From Litoditis marina (taxonomy: Eukaryota > Nematoda > Chromadorea > Rhabditida > Rhabditidae): 64,000 bases of DNA. Positions 11,601 through 23,805 of this stretch are shown piece by piece (the stretch's first letter is position 1; every line of letters starts with the position of its first letter). A program made the translations under genes and the position numbers. Location of the stretch: positions 124,001 through 188,000 of the forward strand of contig CAXIWQ010000266.1 in NCBI GenBank assembly GCA_964036275.1, in the 5' to 3' direction. The notes beneath the pieces were generated by a model, which was not told the origin of the DNA, did not search any database, and saw nothing but the letters and a program-made list of their open reading frames with translations.

Positions 11601-14600
11601 CCTGGACTTTTGGTTCGTTTTCTTGTGGAGGAAGAATGAAACATACTAGACTATAGAATACGTAACACGTTCGGAAACTGGGTTCCGACATCTGGAAGAA
11701 AAGCACGAGTTCCGATCTAAATGAGAACGAGATCAAACTACAAAAATAGCGGGCTACAGAACATGACCGCGTATTGTTTGCTTTGAAACGAGCGAAGCCC
11801 AATACTTTCCCACGTTTCTCGTGACCATCCTATGTATGTGTACAACAAATTCTCTCCTCGTAGCGGATGCGGTTCAATAAACAGATAATAATATTATTAT
11901 TATAGCGGATGCGGTCTGCAACATGTCCGGATTCGGTTTCTCCGGTTACACGAAATATGGGGAGGCCCAATGGGAGCTGTGCACTAATGTGAAGCCGCTG
12001 CAGGTTGAGGTTAGTTCGAGATTGAGATCATTTTCGGGTTCGTTTATCGTCAAGGTCTGATCAGAGGTCGTATGCTAGAAGATCCCGGTCCTTTCATCCC
12101 ATCCTGCGTCCCCTCAAACATACGATATTTCTCTGCTCTAACATCCCGCCGGGATGTTAGAGACGAGAAATAGTAAGGCAGGGAGAGAGACGCAGGATGG
12201 GTTCAAGGTGCCGGGATCTTCTAGCATACGTACTCTGGTAGTTCTCTAGTCCGTAAAGTTGTGTTCTCCCTCATCATTGTTCAACAACCCTATACCTTAG
12301 TGATAGGTAAACATATGCAATTGGCTACTAATATTTGCCGTCACTTTTGGGGTTGGACAAGTCGTAGTTCTCGTAAATGTGATCATAAATTTTGTAGTAT
12401 TGGATTACCTTCAGACCTCGCTCAACATGAAGGAAACGTTGGAAGTATGGAACATTCGCACAGTCGAATGGCTGCGTCGAGTGGCCTACGATAGAACTCC
12501 CGAAAGGTAGGTGCAGTGCTGTTGAAGGACCGAATACGACGTTGTGGTTTGGTTGCAGTACCAATTCTGCATTAGCTGACGCGGTAGCAATCCCTCGAAG
12601 ACGTCATCTCACGACTGTCTGATGACATTTTCTTGATTGCCAATAGAAGTTCCCGACTATTTCAGAGGGTGTTCATTAGTATTTCATGAGAAAGTCATAT
12701 ATAGTCTGTTTCACGCAACCATAGCCCTTTACAGTAAGATTGTAAATCTTTCAAATAAATTTATCATATCTTGTAGTTAATTGTATTTGGTTTGAACTGC
12801 GTGATTTTGTTTGCCACATTAGATATTACAAGCATAGAAAACAGTGAATCTGAAAGTCTGTTCGTTGGCTACAGAAATGCCTTTGAATATTCGAAAGATT
12901 ACTGTAGAAAGTCATTGATTGGTGAAACGGAGTATAAACTGCTCATGAGGTTTGATAGTCTTTTGCACCGCCCGATGAGCACCTCACGCAGTAGTATACT
13001 GGCATACTGTATACTGTCATACTTTATACTATACTGTATACTGTCATACTGTATACTGTCATACTGTATAATATACTGTATACTGTCATACTATATACTG
13101 TAATACTGTATACTGTCATACTGTATACTGTCATACTGTATACTCTCATACTGTATACCATACTGTATACTGTATACTGTAATACTGTATCAGTCGTGTT
13201 TCATATACTGTCTCACCGTTCGAAGAACATTCTCGCAGAGACATGAAAGGCGGCTAATTCACATTGTTCACACGCTATTGGTGGCGACGGTCCTCTCTCT
13301 ATGATAGTAGATGTTTCTATACATTCACTTACACGGTTAATAATAATAATTCATTATCCATGTAGAATTACATCAACAACAACTAAACTATGATTACATA
13401 CGTGATGAATGAGTTTTAACAAAGAAAAATACATTAAAACCTGTTTTCAGAACTTAAGAATAAATTATAAGGAATAAGCAAAATTATTGTAGCGGAAACT
13501 ATGGCGTTAGACATGGTAACAAAATCCGTAAACATCAAAGTACGACTGAGACGGTGAAATGAATCATTCTGCCTAGATTCTCACTCCCACATCTGAAGTT
13601 GCAGCTACCGTACCTGCGCCACCTACCTGTTGTCGGCGGTATGGCACGGCGTATCAGTCGGCTACTACATCTGTTTCTCCGCGTGTGCCGTATTCACTCT
13701 CACTGGTGCCAAGGTATCGTCTTTTTCGTTCCTACCCAGACTATTTTATTCTGGGATTATTCTGTTCTATTCAGACTATTCTGGGAACATTCTATTTATT
13801 CGTTTTAGCCGAAATACGTCCTCTGTTACTTTCACCCCTCCCCTCCACCATATGGGGGTGAAAGTAACATGGCTCCGTTTCAACTAAGAATCAGAATGGT
13901 GGGGGGCGAAAGTGAAATGTTTTCCTACTTTCTCTCACCCCTCCCCCTCTGTTTCTGTATATATGTTTTTTTCTTTCGCTCGTTTTCTATCTTTCTTCTT
14001 TTTCCTTTTTCTGTTCTATTCTGGGTTTCAGATACGCCGCAGTGTGCGATGGCGGTTCACGAAAGACGCCAATTCGAAAATGGCCTACGATTTGTTCACG
14101 TGCTTCTGGTCCAGGGTAAGTTCCGAAAAGCATTGAATCGAACGAACTCTACAGTTTCAAATCGGGGGCTTTCTATTTTAAACGCTCTTCTCATTTACAA
14201 TCTCCTACACATACAACATAATATCATACAATCTCTAGAAAGCTTAGGGATCTTTTAAAATTGTCAGGAATTTTGAACTTAACATACAATCCTTGACTTT
14301 TGAATATAAGTGCCAATGTCGGGAAAAGGTGACAGACATTGTATCCGTGCGCAGTTGATGTCATATCTAGCATGTGCATGAAACATCGGGTGCCTGGCGG
14401 CGTAGCAATCCCTTGAACCTCATGAGAAGTTCATATGAGTTTCTCATGAGATACCTCATGAGCTACTCGTGAACGTAGTAGCATAGCAATCAATAGAATA
14501 TCATGAGAAGCTCGTGCGAATAGCTCATGAGGTGATCTCATGAGATTTTCGAGGGATTGCTACGCCGCCTGGTTTCTGGGCGTCGAACCGACTTGCGATT

Positions 14601-15758
14601 GACCGAATTAGGCTCGGGATAACATCTTATCCCGACCGGGGAAAATTTCATGCATACGACCTTACGTATTCCATCTACTTCGTAATGACTGAATCTGGTG
14701 GCGTAGCAATTCCTGCAAAAGTTCATTAGAGTACCTCATGACCTATTCGCACGAGCTTTTCGTGAGATTCTATTGATTGATATGCTACAACAACGAAAGT
14801 TCATGACTAGCTCATGAGGTATCTCATGAGAAACCCATAAGAACTTCTCATGAGGTTCGAGGGACTGCTACGCCACCAGGGTTCCGAAATGCAATACACA
14901 TAGAAGTCAGAACCGGTCGGCATTAAGAAGTTAGCGATTACAAAAATTGAATCGAACAAAAAAACAGTTTCATTCAATTTTTTAAGCTTAGTGTTGTAGA
15001 AATAATCACTTTTACCCGCATTTCCTTGAGAATCGTGCACGTCATCTTCGAAATTTGCACTTCCGAATTGATCAAATACACAATTTTCGGCTACATACTT
15101 TACATATTACATACTTTAAAACTTCAAATAGAAATACAAAAATACAAACTTGAGTTTTCAGCTGGCCGTCGCCTATGCCGGCCTTCCCTTCGTTCTCATG
15201 GACTGGTATCCATCTATGTTCGTACTTAGGTGAGAGAGTTAGTGATAGAGTCTCCCTAAATCTCTCCCTCTCTCTCTCTTTTTCTTTCTCTCTTTTTATA
15301 TCTGCCTTCCTCTCTCTTTCTCTCTCTTTCTCTCTCTCTCCCTTTACCTCTTTCTCTCTTCTCGTTTATTTTGCTCTCACGACTCACCTAAGTGCCACCG
15401 TGTCAATACATGTTCAATCGAAACACAGCGAAATTCAATGCCACAGTACTCACAACCGTCTTCTTCCCTCCCTAACCCTTCTATTTGCAGCCGCGTCTTC
15501 TTTCTGGGCCACGTGCTGGCAGCCTTCTGCTACTTCGTCGTCCCGATGTACTTCCCGCCCCAACGTGGCCCCGACGGTGTCACCAACACCGACAGATCCG
15601 AAATGTCGCGCATGTCGACGAAAACTCATCGCAACGCGACAGAATCTAACCGCGGCGCGGTGAAAACTAGCCGCAGCACGACGGATAGCCGCCGCAGCGA
15701 CGTCGCCACCAGGCTCACCGATGCGCCCACACAACGCTCCGAGATACGGAAGTTGTAG
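5857..15758 (+). CDS. Membrane-bound O-acyltransferase, MBOAT1/2-type lysophospholipid acyltransferase
   Basis: Exons: 5857-5937, 6086-6172, 6509-6567, 8026-8103, 8442-8555, 8882-8968, 9331-9379, 9646-9732, 10354-10466, 11521-11612, 11906-12009, 12415-12506, 13605-13713, 14032-14115, 15162-15229, 15491-15758. They join in phase to 523 aa, close to the length of human MBOAT2. The family transfers acyl-CoA chains to lysophospholipids in the ER membrane (Lands cycle). Family signatures occur in order: TGPMMIAVQK, NLHDGQGRK, PSLLDYLS, CNYYFTWTFADAV, GFGFSGY, WNIRTVEWL with the conserved Asn (residue 330), and SAVWHG with the presumed catalytic His (362). Many hydrophobic segments fit a multipass protein. 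The C-terminal ~65 residues are Ser/Thr/Arg-rich and not recognised. The start is the first ATG, 2 nt after the acceptor-like ttttctccag. Two junctions are unusual: the intron after 8555 lacks an AG acceptor, and the intron after 9379 starts with GC. Substrate preference cannot be read from sequence. Confidence 0.9.
6635..7225. mobile_element. Diverged foldback element with nested MITE, in MBOAT intron 3
   Basis: Arms at about 6635-6780 and 7070-7225 are inverted copies (gagggaaccagcaagtgtgtg against its complement). They resemble the 5' head of the composite elements at 16021 and 52288. The middle (about 6828-7047) is a separate MITE with ends near ggcatcgtgccaag and ggcacgctgccaag. A fragment matching the 3' tail of the composite element lies further on, at 7680-7738. 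Confidence 0.6.
7835..7998. repeat. 52-bp tandem repeat, about three copies
   Basis: The unit beginning aactttatagatagtattc recurs at 7835, 7887 and 7939, with a partial copy at 7991. It lies in the third MBOAT intron and ends about 25 bp before the 3' splice site of the next exon (8026). Copies are almost identical, so copy number is probably polymorphic. Confidence 0.85.
8565..8872. repeat. (CT)n-rich low-complexity tract inside an MBOAT intron
   Basis: About 300 bp of C and T with only scattered A and G and no AG dinucleotide. It fills most of the intron 8556-8881. Long Ser/Leu frames across it are artefacts of the repeat. Tracts like this assemble poorly, which matters for the missing acceptor discussed in the findings. 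Confidence 0.9.
9380..9645 (+). other. Probable GC-AG intron in the MBOAT gene
   Basis: The flanking exons must join as ...LLNFQ|TMMAGP... to stay colinear with MBOAT1/2. This puts the 5' splice site at CAG|gctggt, a GC donor, with a normal ttattattcag acceptor. The only nearby GT (at 9384) would shift the frame and give an early stop. Confidence 0.65.
12062..12237. mobile_element. Palindromic MITE, family A copy 3
   Basis: Third near-complete copy of the family at 1773 and 3382, here inside the MBOAT intron 12010-12414. It has the same gtatgctagaagatcccgg end and acatcccgccgggatgt centre. Confidence 0.8.
13000..13198. repeat. Short tandem repeat, ~10-bp unit tatactgtca
   Basis: Irregular head-to-tail copies of a tatactgtca-like unit fill about 200 bp of the MBOAT intron 12507-13604. 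Non-coding. Confidence 0.85.
14393..14573. mobile_element. TCATGA-rich MITE, family B copy 1
   Basis: The terminal inverted repeat is cctggcggcgtagcaatccc on the left and its near-complement at the right end. The interior is built from repeated self-complementary TCATGA hexamers (ctcatgag, ttcatgag). It lies in the MBOAT intron 14116-15161, next to a second copy. Confidence 0.75.
14695..14879. mobile_element. TCATGA-rich MITE, family B copy 2
   Basis: The ends ctggtggcgtagcaattcc and ggactgctacgccaccag mirror each other. The interior again consists of TCATGA-type hexamers. It sits about 120 bp from copy 1 in the same intron. Related but poorer blocks occur near 1050-1190 and 5510-5745. Confidence 0.75.
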
Positions 15759-15795
15759 TTTGGTCAACTTGGATCTACTCGAATGTGACTTTGTG

Positions 15796-15801
15796 AATAA
15801 A
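15796..15801 (+). terminator. AATAAA poly(A) signal of the MBOAT gene
   Basis: AATAAA lies 37 nt after the MBOAT stop codon, a plausible distance for 3'-end formation. Confidence 0.6.
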
Positions 15802-18800
15802 CGACGTCAAACCAAATTTGTTAGAAAATTCCATGTTCATATCATAATTTCAATGACTGTAGTTGGAAAATCATAGAAAACCATAGTCATTTTCAGAAGT
15901 AACTAACATCATACTGTGTCTCCAATGAGAATGTGTAAAAACTACAAACATTGAAGAAATACGTAGTTCACAATCACAATTAATCCCTAGTTTCTTGAAC
16001 AACATGTCACAAAAACAGCTTAAAATTAGTAAAAAGTTGGGAACCAGGAAGTGTGTGAGTTCCGTTCGGTTTCACCGTGTTCAGCAAAAAGTGAACAATA
16101 CGATGTTGTGAATGAGTGTGCAACAAAAATAGAACGATACATTTGTTTGCACAACGGTTCACAAAAACGACAAGTAACAGGAATGTTGGTAAAGTATCTA
16201 CTGGTTTTCACGTAGGTACGTTGTGAACCGTTGTGCAAACAAATGTATCGTTCTATTTTTGTTGCACACTCATTCACAACATCGTATTGTTCACTTTTTG
16301 CTGAACCCGGTCAAACCGAACAGAACTCACACACTTCCTGGGTCCCCACTTTTTACTAATCGTTCTCTTTTTGCTAGTTGTATTTTTACAACCAGTTATA
16401 GGTTAGAGCAATGAATGTGGAGCCCGTCCGTGCAGGTGCTTGGATTATATGTTAAAATAAGTCAACAAATAAGTACCTCTGTTGTCTCGCTTGACATTGA
16501 GAAAATATTTGGAACGAAATCATCTAACAAATTTGAGAATTCTCCAATGATTCATTAGTTGAGAAGCTCCATTTTCAGTTTTTTTTTTGGTTTAGTAGTT
16601 CTTCAAAGCTTTGGTTTTGGCGCCAGTTGGCGTCCGCGTTTGGCGCCAATCATCAGCTACGGCACCATACTCTGGAAAATCGTTGGAAACCACAATGCTG
16701 ACATATGTGATACATTTCGAAAAAAATTGTTTCTGGGAACACATATTTTCTAGGTTCTGGCGCCAATTGGCGCCCGCGCCAAGTGCCAAACGGAACGTGA
16801 TCACACCAAACTTTCGGCGCCGAGCTAACTTTGGGGTTTACACACGTGTACCAAATTTTAGCCAAATCGGTCCAGTAGTTTTTTCAAACCTATGCGGACA
16901 CCGGACGAGGGACGACGGACGAGGGACGACGGACGAGGGACGACGGACGAGGGACAACGGAAAATTTCATAACGACACGGACTCATAACTTTTTTCAAAC
17001 TTGACCGATTTTTCTAATTTTTTCACACAACATGTATTTAATAGATCTCTAGCTCTCTCTCCTTTTACATTTTGAAAAATGGTCTTATTTGAAGACTTTT
17101 GTGGTTTGAAAGCTTAAAATGGGTGCGCAATGGCCAAACCAAACACAACTCACACGCAGCGCTTCGCGCTGCGCGCGATAGTCTAGTAATTGTCTCATTC
17201 AATTGGTTCAGGAAAGATTCTGGTCTTTTTGTGAAAGTTTGAACAATCGACTAATGAAAACTGGTTTCTCTGAGTTTGGTATGAAATTGCGCAGTGTTAC
17301 ACGCAATCACCATAAAATTTTGTTGATAATCGCTATAATCGAACATGAGGTAACATTTATGATTATCCCGGCCATTTAATACCTGCGTCTCCTCAATCAC
17401 GTGCTCTCTGCGTCCACATCCTGTTTGAATGCGAAATAGTGCGTAAAGCGCGAGACGCAGGATGGTATACAAATGCTGGGAAGGTGGGATGTTGCAGAAA
17501 AACTACTATGAGAGATCTCTTTTTTTAATAAAAATAGTCTCGCTCCGATACATTGTGTGGGCTAGACATCCTTTTTTTGGTTCTTTGTCGCTAACACGAT
17601 TACAAATTCTTATCAGGCCCAAACACAATCTCCCTTCCGCAGTTCAAAATAGGATGGGGCGACATATAATTCTCCTGAGAATGACGTTTCACCATGTGTA
17701 GTTTGTACTTTGATGTTTGTTCTGTGTTTGGGCCTAATTGTGCTCGTGGACCGGCCGCGCTGTCTGTTCAAAAAACCTCGTAACGAAAAACTGTGGGTTA
17801 TGGTCTTTTCATTCCCACTGGGACTTCTACAGTAGAAAAACAACACCTTCAGCCGCGTAAAGTAGGAGTCTGGGTAGAGGTATAGTTTTAACTATACAAC
17901 AGTTGCTGGCTAATCGGCGTTGTTTCCTCAGTAATTTATGTATATGCTACGCTATTTGCTGTAAGTTGTCCGATCCTGACGTATGTGTAGTCTGGTTGAC
18001 TTTTGTGTTAGATCGAATTGCTTTTCGTTTTCGACATTTGCGTGTCGAGAACAAACTACAAATGATCTTGATCTTGAACCAGGGTAGAAACGATAATTGA
18101 GTTCATGTTTTACTGCACGCATTAATAAAACTATACAAATGAAGTTTCTCATCCCTATATAGTTCGTGCTTTGTGCGAGTCTTGCCGTATTAATTTGGAA
18201 AGATTCCAACTAATCTATCAAACTGTTTCCTATCGTGGGTGATAATCTCGATTGTTTCATTGCAAGGTCATATCTCCCCGCGCACTTCAATCTCTTCTTT
18301 CCGCCTATGGGACTTCCTTTTTCCCAAGCAAACCAATTCGCTGTCTCTTGCTGTATCCCCCTCTCTTCGTAGTTTGATCCCCTGCACTTTAGGTGGAAAT
18401 TCGTAACTTAACTAATGGGATGTTTCGAAACCATTCTACACACAAGATTCCGCCAGTATAGTCTGAGCCTAATCAGTGCGGTGGAGAGAGTCTTGTCTGT
18501 GCTAATGTTCACAGTCTACTGATGTGAGTGTGTCAGTTGAAGCTTTTTGTTTTCCTCATTTTTTTTCTAAAAAGTATGCAACGCAAGGAGCCTGCAAATA
18601 TCTGCTGACCATATTTTAGTATCAAATATTCCTTTTGTTCATATTGCTGTTTTAATTCGAAATTTAATTTGTACAACGTTTCATTATTATTTTCTGAAAG
18701 TTTTAAAATAATGAATTCTTCAAAAAGTTATGAAACTTTTAGAACAAAGTTCTAAACATGAGCTCACTGCAACGTCTCGTCAAACTCATAAAAAGTGCGA

Positions 18801-21800
18801 ACTGCGCAGTGTTTTTTTCGTTTCAATTGAATCTTCTTTGACTACTAGGTCATCCTTCCTGCCTTTTCGTAGAGACTTACAGTGTCAAATACGATTCAGG
18901 AGAATATACTGTATTTCTAGCTCGTTTTCAGAGGTTTTCATGAATCATTCATACCGATTTTTACATTAAAGTATAACTGTGTTATAATAAAATTAGATCA
19001 AATTACAAGGCCAAAGGGTGAGAGTCGCTCGAGGCAAAGAAGCACGGTACGAAAATTTAGTTTTCTCTGCTGTGTTTTCACGTTGATCACGCTGTTTTTA
19101 TTGACTTGCTTACTCATTTTCTGTGTTGAAATGTTTCTTTCCCTTCAATAAGTTTCAATCGTCCTTGCAGAATGGAGAACTGAATTATCTAGGCTAACTT
19201 GAGTTAGTTAACTTGCAGCAGTCAAACAAGATGTAAAAAGACAGGTGGAAAACATGACATACGTTCAGCTTGTCATAAACTTCACCCGTTCTATTCCCGT
19301 TCAGGCTTGCTCAACCAGAAAAACCCGTATGCGTGAAACATTGTGTACAGCTCTGTTCTTGTACTTCTACCTTTTTTCTCAATGCGACTCTTCGATTCGG
19401 GTTGCGTAGTAACCTGAGCTCGCCGTTGTTGAGAGGTTTGGCTATTCCATTTCTCTTTTTTATCAGTTTTTTCTTCATTAAGAAGACCGAAAACTGCTCG
19501 AACTGTATAGATTACTATGGATATGGAATCAAACGATTTACTAGCAATTTAAGTGGATTTACCTTTACTATACTGATGATTTACTGATACGGAACTGGAT
19601 TGTCCTAGAATGTGTTTTGTAAGTTTCTGATCCCCCCAAAGGAGAATGAAACTGTTGAAACTTTAGAAAAGTGTTATAAACTAAGTTGTGTGTAACAACT
19701 TTACCCGCAATTTCAGCTGTATTTTTACCTGTAAACGATTTAGCCGTTTGCTGAACACTGAACTGTGATTGAACGTCAAAAATTTCGAATTCCTGAGTGT
19801 TTTGGTGTCCTTTCTCAATAGTATACTTTAGTGCACACAACCACATGTATACTGGAAACCTTTTTGTTGTCTTTTGTGCTGGTCGACAATAGCCCGATTT
19901 TGCTTCTTTTTGTTGGACCAATTTTTGTTTTCATTTAGCCGCTATGTTACACTTTCTTCAACGATTCGGAAGAATCACAATAATTTCCACTGTAAATGTT
20001 GTTACCGGCCATGTTTCCGAAAAAAACATTTTATTCATTCCGATGGCATAAACTGAGAACTATTTTTGTTGCCTACCCTAAAAAAATTCACAACGTTATT
20101 TTCGAGGTTAGATTATACCACAAATAATACATGTGATCTTCAAGTCTGAAAGTTGAACAAAACCTAACAATACCATCGAACCACTCTTCGAACATTTCTC
20201 CAAATTATTATCGTTATCGATTTATTTCAATATTGGCCCGTTTGAGTGCTGAATCAGAATCCAATTAATTGTCAGTGATAAGAGACTGTCCATCACGCCA
20301 CGCGTTTATTTTCCCAATTTTTATCAACGAGTTATCGCACAGCTTTTGGTTCAACCAATTTTACAATCGACATGGTTTTTGATAATGTACCCGATTTAAG
20401 TCTGGTCTACGTTCTAGGCAACAGGGAAAACTCATTCTAAAATAAAACTCATTACTGGAAAACTCATTGAGAAATAAAACTCATTAACTTATTTTTAGTC
20501 AGGATTTCAAAAATCTCAACAAAAAAAACTATCGTCTATTTTTGTTTTTTCCAAAGTTTATGTTCTTAAACGGGGACAGAACGGAAAGCTAGTTTAGGTA
20601 CCCCGGGGTACCTAAATATTGGGTTGCGCCCGCCAAAAATGACTAAAACATGTGAACCGTATGCAAATACGGTTTGTCAGTTTGAATAAAGAAAAGTATC
20701 AATCAGTTTCTCTGAAGCAGATCTTTCATATAAATTTTCCTTTCTGTCCCCCTTTGAGATTTATTTTTGAATGAGATTACATTTAATGAGTTTTATTTCT
20801 GAATGAGTTATTCTGGTTGCCACGTTCTAGCTCACCTAGTTTTAACACCGTTCGAGCTCTACCTATAGCACAATTCGTGAATGTTGTCTGAAGCACAATC
20901 GAACTATACACACTACCCAGCAGATTTGATCACAGCGAAAATCACTCGACATGCCTGGCATTCCATGAATTCTATCGCCATAAAGTGCCTAGTTTGTGTA
21001 AAATACGTTTCATGTCAAGAAGTGATGTTGAGTTGACTATTTCCGTTGTTTTATTAGTTAAATTCACATATGTTTCACATTTCATTGTTATCTTTGTTTT
21101 CTAATAATAGCGTTTCCGTTTCCGGCTGTCAATTGAAGTCGTTCTAATGGACAGCTTTGTTTTCGTACGGTAGCCCACCTGCGTCTCGCATTTTTGGCTG
21201 CGCGCCTGTTTTTAAATTTTCAAATTTAGAAGGCAAATAGTAAACCTAACCAAAGTTTAAACCTAACCACTATGTAAACCTAACCACTTTTGGGTCCCGA
21301 GGCAGGTGAAACAGATATTGGTCCTCCTTTGAGATTTTCTTCATTTATCTTTATTATTATTATGTATGTACTTTATTTACATGTTTTTTGGATTTTCTCA
21401 AGATTTTCGACACTCAGTAGAATTTGGGTGAGATCGTTGGGAAATGAAATAGTCTATATCACCGACCATACTAAATCAACGACTAGAACCGAATTATCTA
21501 CATTTGGGAAATTACTTGTTTGAACATTTCATTGTTTTTTTTATTGATAGCATGTTGGAAGTCGATACCTAATATTTTGAAACCCAATCGAGCATATCTC
21601 TCAGAACATTCTGATTGAAGATGGCTTTGGAATTTGATGCAGTTTTTAAAATTCCAAAACTCAAATTACAAGATAGGCATGTTATTCCGTTTTCTTGCTT
21701 TTTGTCTTGAATCACCATTCAAACGATCTGTTGAACCAAGACAAACTGATTCTAGGTTCCCTCGAAGGAACTCAAAAGCATTTCTACGAAGTCGGGACAC

Positions 21801-21929
21801 TTGATTGAAGCTCTGCGGCGGATAAGTAAAGGATCGAAAACTTTCAGGTCAGCTTTTAGTGTGTCAATGTGGAGTGTGTTTGCGTCTGATATAACAAAAA
21901 GTTCTAACATTGTGTTTCTAATCACCTAG
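15802..21929. other. Intergenic DNA, repeats only
   Basis: Between the MBOAT poly(A) signal and the foldback at 21930 I see a composite mobile element (16021-17179), a degenerate family-A MITE fragment (about 17370-17490) and a short 'gatcaaactaca' palindrome (about 17990-18065). About 3.8 kb of AT-rich sequence (18100-21900) shows nothing recognisable. No gene was identified. Confidence 0.6.
16021..17179. mobile_element. Composite non-autonomous element, copy 1 (1.16 kb)
   Basis: It begins taaaattagtaaaaagt and ends with a GC-rich hairpin, gcagcgcttcgcgctgc, followed by gcgcga. The head is a foldback: about 16023-16165 is the reverse complement of 16217-16361. Then come one GGCGCC-rich unit (about 16590-16870), the phrase ccaaatcggtccagtag, and a tandem array of about 10-bp units cggacgaggg/acgacggacg (16900-16960). 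Copy 2 is at 52288-53974. The ccaaatcggtccagtag phrase resembles 3' tails of non-LTR retroelements in other invertebrates (recalled, not checked). No enzyme is encoded. Confidence 0.75.
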
Positions 21930-23798
21930 TCGCTCAGAACTTGACCTGAAGCACTTTTTTGGCTCAGTTTTTGTCATTTTGGGAGTAAGTTCACCTGTTG
22001 TTATTGGGAACACAAACCAAGGATAGCTGTACACGATTCGATATAGTGTAGTTTGTATCAAGACCAGTCTAGTACTGTCTTTCTTATTGGCTAGGCTATC
22101 TCACAACTTGAGCTGCAGCACCCTGAGTTGACTCAATTTTTGTAATTTTGGGAGTAGGTTCACCTGTTGTTATTGGGAAAACAAACGGAGGATAGCTGTA
22201 CATGATTCAATATAGTGTAGTTTGTATCAAGACCAGTCTAGTACTGTCTTTCTTATTGGCTAGACTATTTTAGACCTTGAGCTGCAGCACCTTCACTTGA
22301 TCCAACTTTTGTCCATTTATTTTTTATGCAGAAAACCGATGAACTATAGCTACACATGATTGGATATAGCGTAGAATGTATCAAAGCAAGTCTAGTGTTG
22401 TTCATTTCGTCTTCCATAGCTGAAGATAACTCGACATAGCATTCATGACTTAAAAAAGATCAGTGTTGTGTTTCTATCTTTCTAACTTTCCTGAAACATG
22501 AGATGCAGCAGCCCAGTTGGACTTTATTCCTACCCTTATCAGTGGCCCATCTGAAAGGGATGAACTCTCAAACATACAGAGCTAGGCAGTCATGATTCAA
22601 TACAGCGGAGCATGCAATGAAGGGAGTCTAACGTTGCGCTCGTAATGCTAAAACGTGACCTGCAGCAACATTATTGATTCCGCTAATTGATATCATTTTG
22701 GCAGTCAATGCGTACTAGATTATTCCAAAAATTGTTTCTTTCCAGGCAGGTGGTTCTTTCGGCGTGGGTCAGAAGAGATGATGAAGATCGTGATGTTATA
22801 TTTGAATATGTACAGTTTATTGCCCAGCAAACAATAAATTTGTTCAGTCATTTGAAATTGTACATCTAATAAACAAGTATCCAAACATCGACTGATCATT
22901 CAATAGACGAATCACTGATTCCTTCTACGGAAATCCGCTTCCAATCTGAAAAACAGATAGTTAGTTTTTAATGATGATCGCTCCCAATTTTTCTGTTGCG
23001 TTCTCTACTCTGAATAAGACAATACCATATGTGCAATGATTAGAAAGACATAATTTGATTCATAAGCTAAAGTACAACATTCGCACGGCTACCTCTCATT
23101 TGCACGTCAAGCATTTATATCGGACAAAATGCTCAGTTCATATGATGCTGCTAGTTCGGAACCAACAATTTACCGTGGGCTTCTACAGCTCTCGTTCTGA
23201 GAGAAACTAGTGAGAGTGAAACCCAACATTACATTTCTATCATCACATTATACACTGACTTTTCGAAACATTCGCATGCAAACGTGACAGAAGATGCAAA
23301 AGTGACAGAACCATGGCAACTCACGTTTTGGTTGAAACTATTTCCAATTCGTAGCAATTCGTATTTTCCTAATAATAATATGTTAACTTACTCCAAAAAT
23401 GACAAAAGTTGGATCAAGTAAAGATGCTGCAGCTTAAGGTCTAAGATAGTCTAGCAAATAAGAATAACAATAGTAGACAGGGGTCGATAAGTTCTATGCT
23501 AAATCGAACTATGTACAGCAATCCTGCGTTTTTTTCTTCCCAATAATAACAGGTGAACCTACTCCCAAAATTACAAAAATTGAGTCAACTTAGGGTGCTG
23601 CAGCTCAAGTTTTGAGATAGCCTAGCCAATAAGAAAGACAGTACCATACTGGTCTTGATACGAACTACGCTTTATCGACTTATGTGCAGCTATCCTTGGT
23701 TTGTGTTCCCAGTAACAACAGGTGAACTTACTCCCAAAATGACAAAAATTGAGTCAACTTAGGGTGCTGCAGCTCAAGTTGTGAGATAGCAAGGCCAG
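21930..23798. mobile_element. 1.9-kb foldback element with ~183-bp tandem units in each arm
   Basis: The left arm (about 21930-22312) holds two head-to-tail units of about 183 bp, each with gttcacctgttgttattggg and a gagctgcagcacc motif. The right arm (about 23400-23798) carries the same units in inverted order and orientation. The loop of about 1.1 kb shows no recognised domain. The outer end of the right arm lies within about 10-15 bp of the ceramide synthase start codon at 23806. The arrangement is that of foldback transposons; family unknown. Confidence 0.75.
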
Positions 23799-23805
23799 CG
23801 CATCG

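Noticed and set aside
10467..11905. Suspected missing exon or broken MBOAT gene
   Set aside because: Using the gtgggt donor at 10467 and an exon at 11521-11612 (NYYFTWTF motif) restores phase and colinearity, so the gene looks intact here.
16021..17179. Helitron, because of the 3' GC hairpin
   Set aside because: The hairpin is followed by gcgcga rather than CTRR in all three copies, and no consistent TC 5' end is present.
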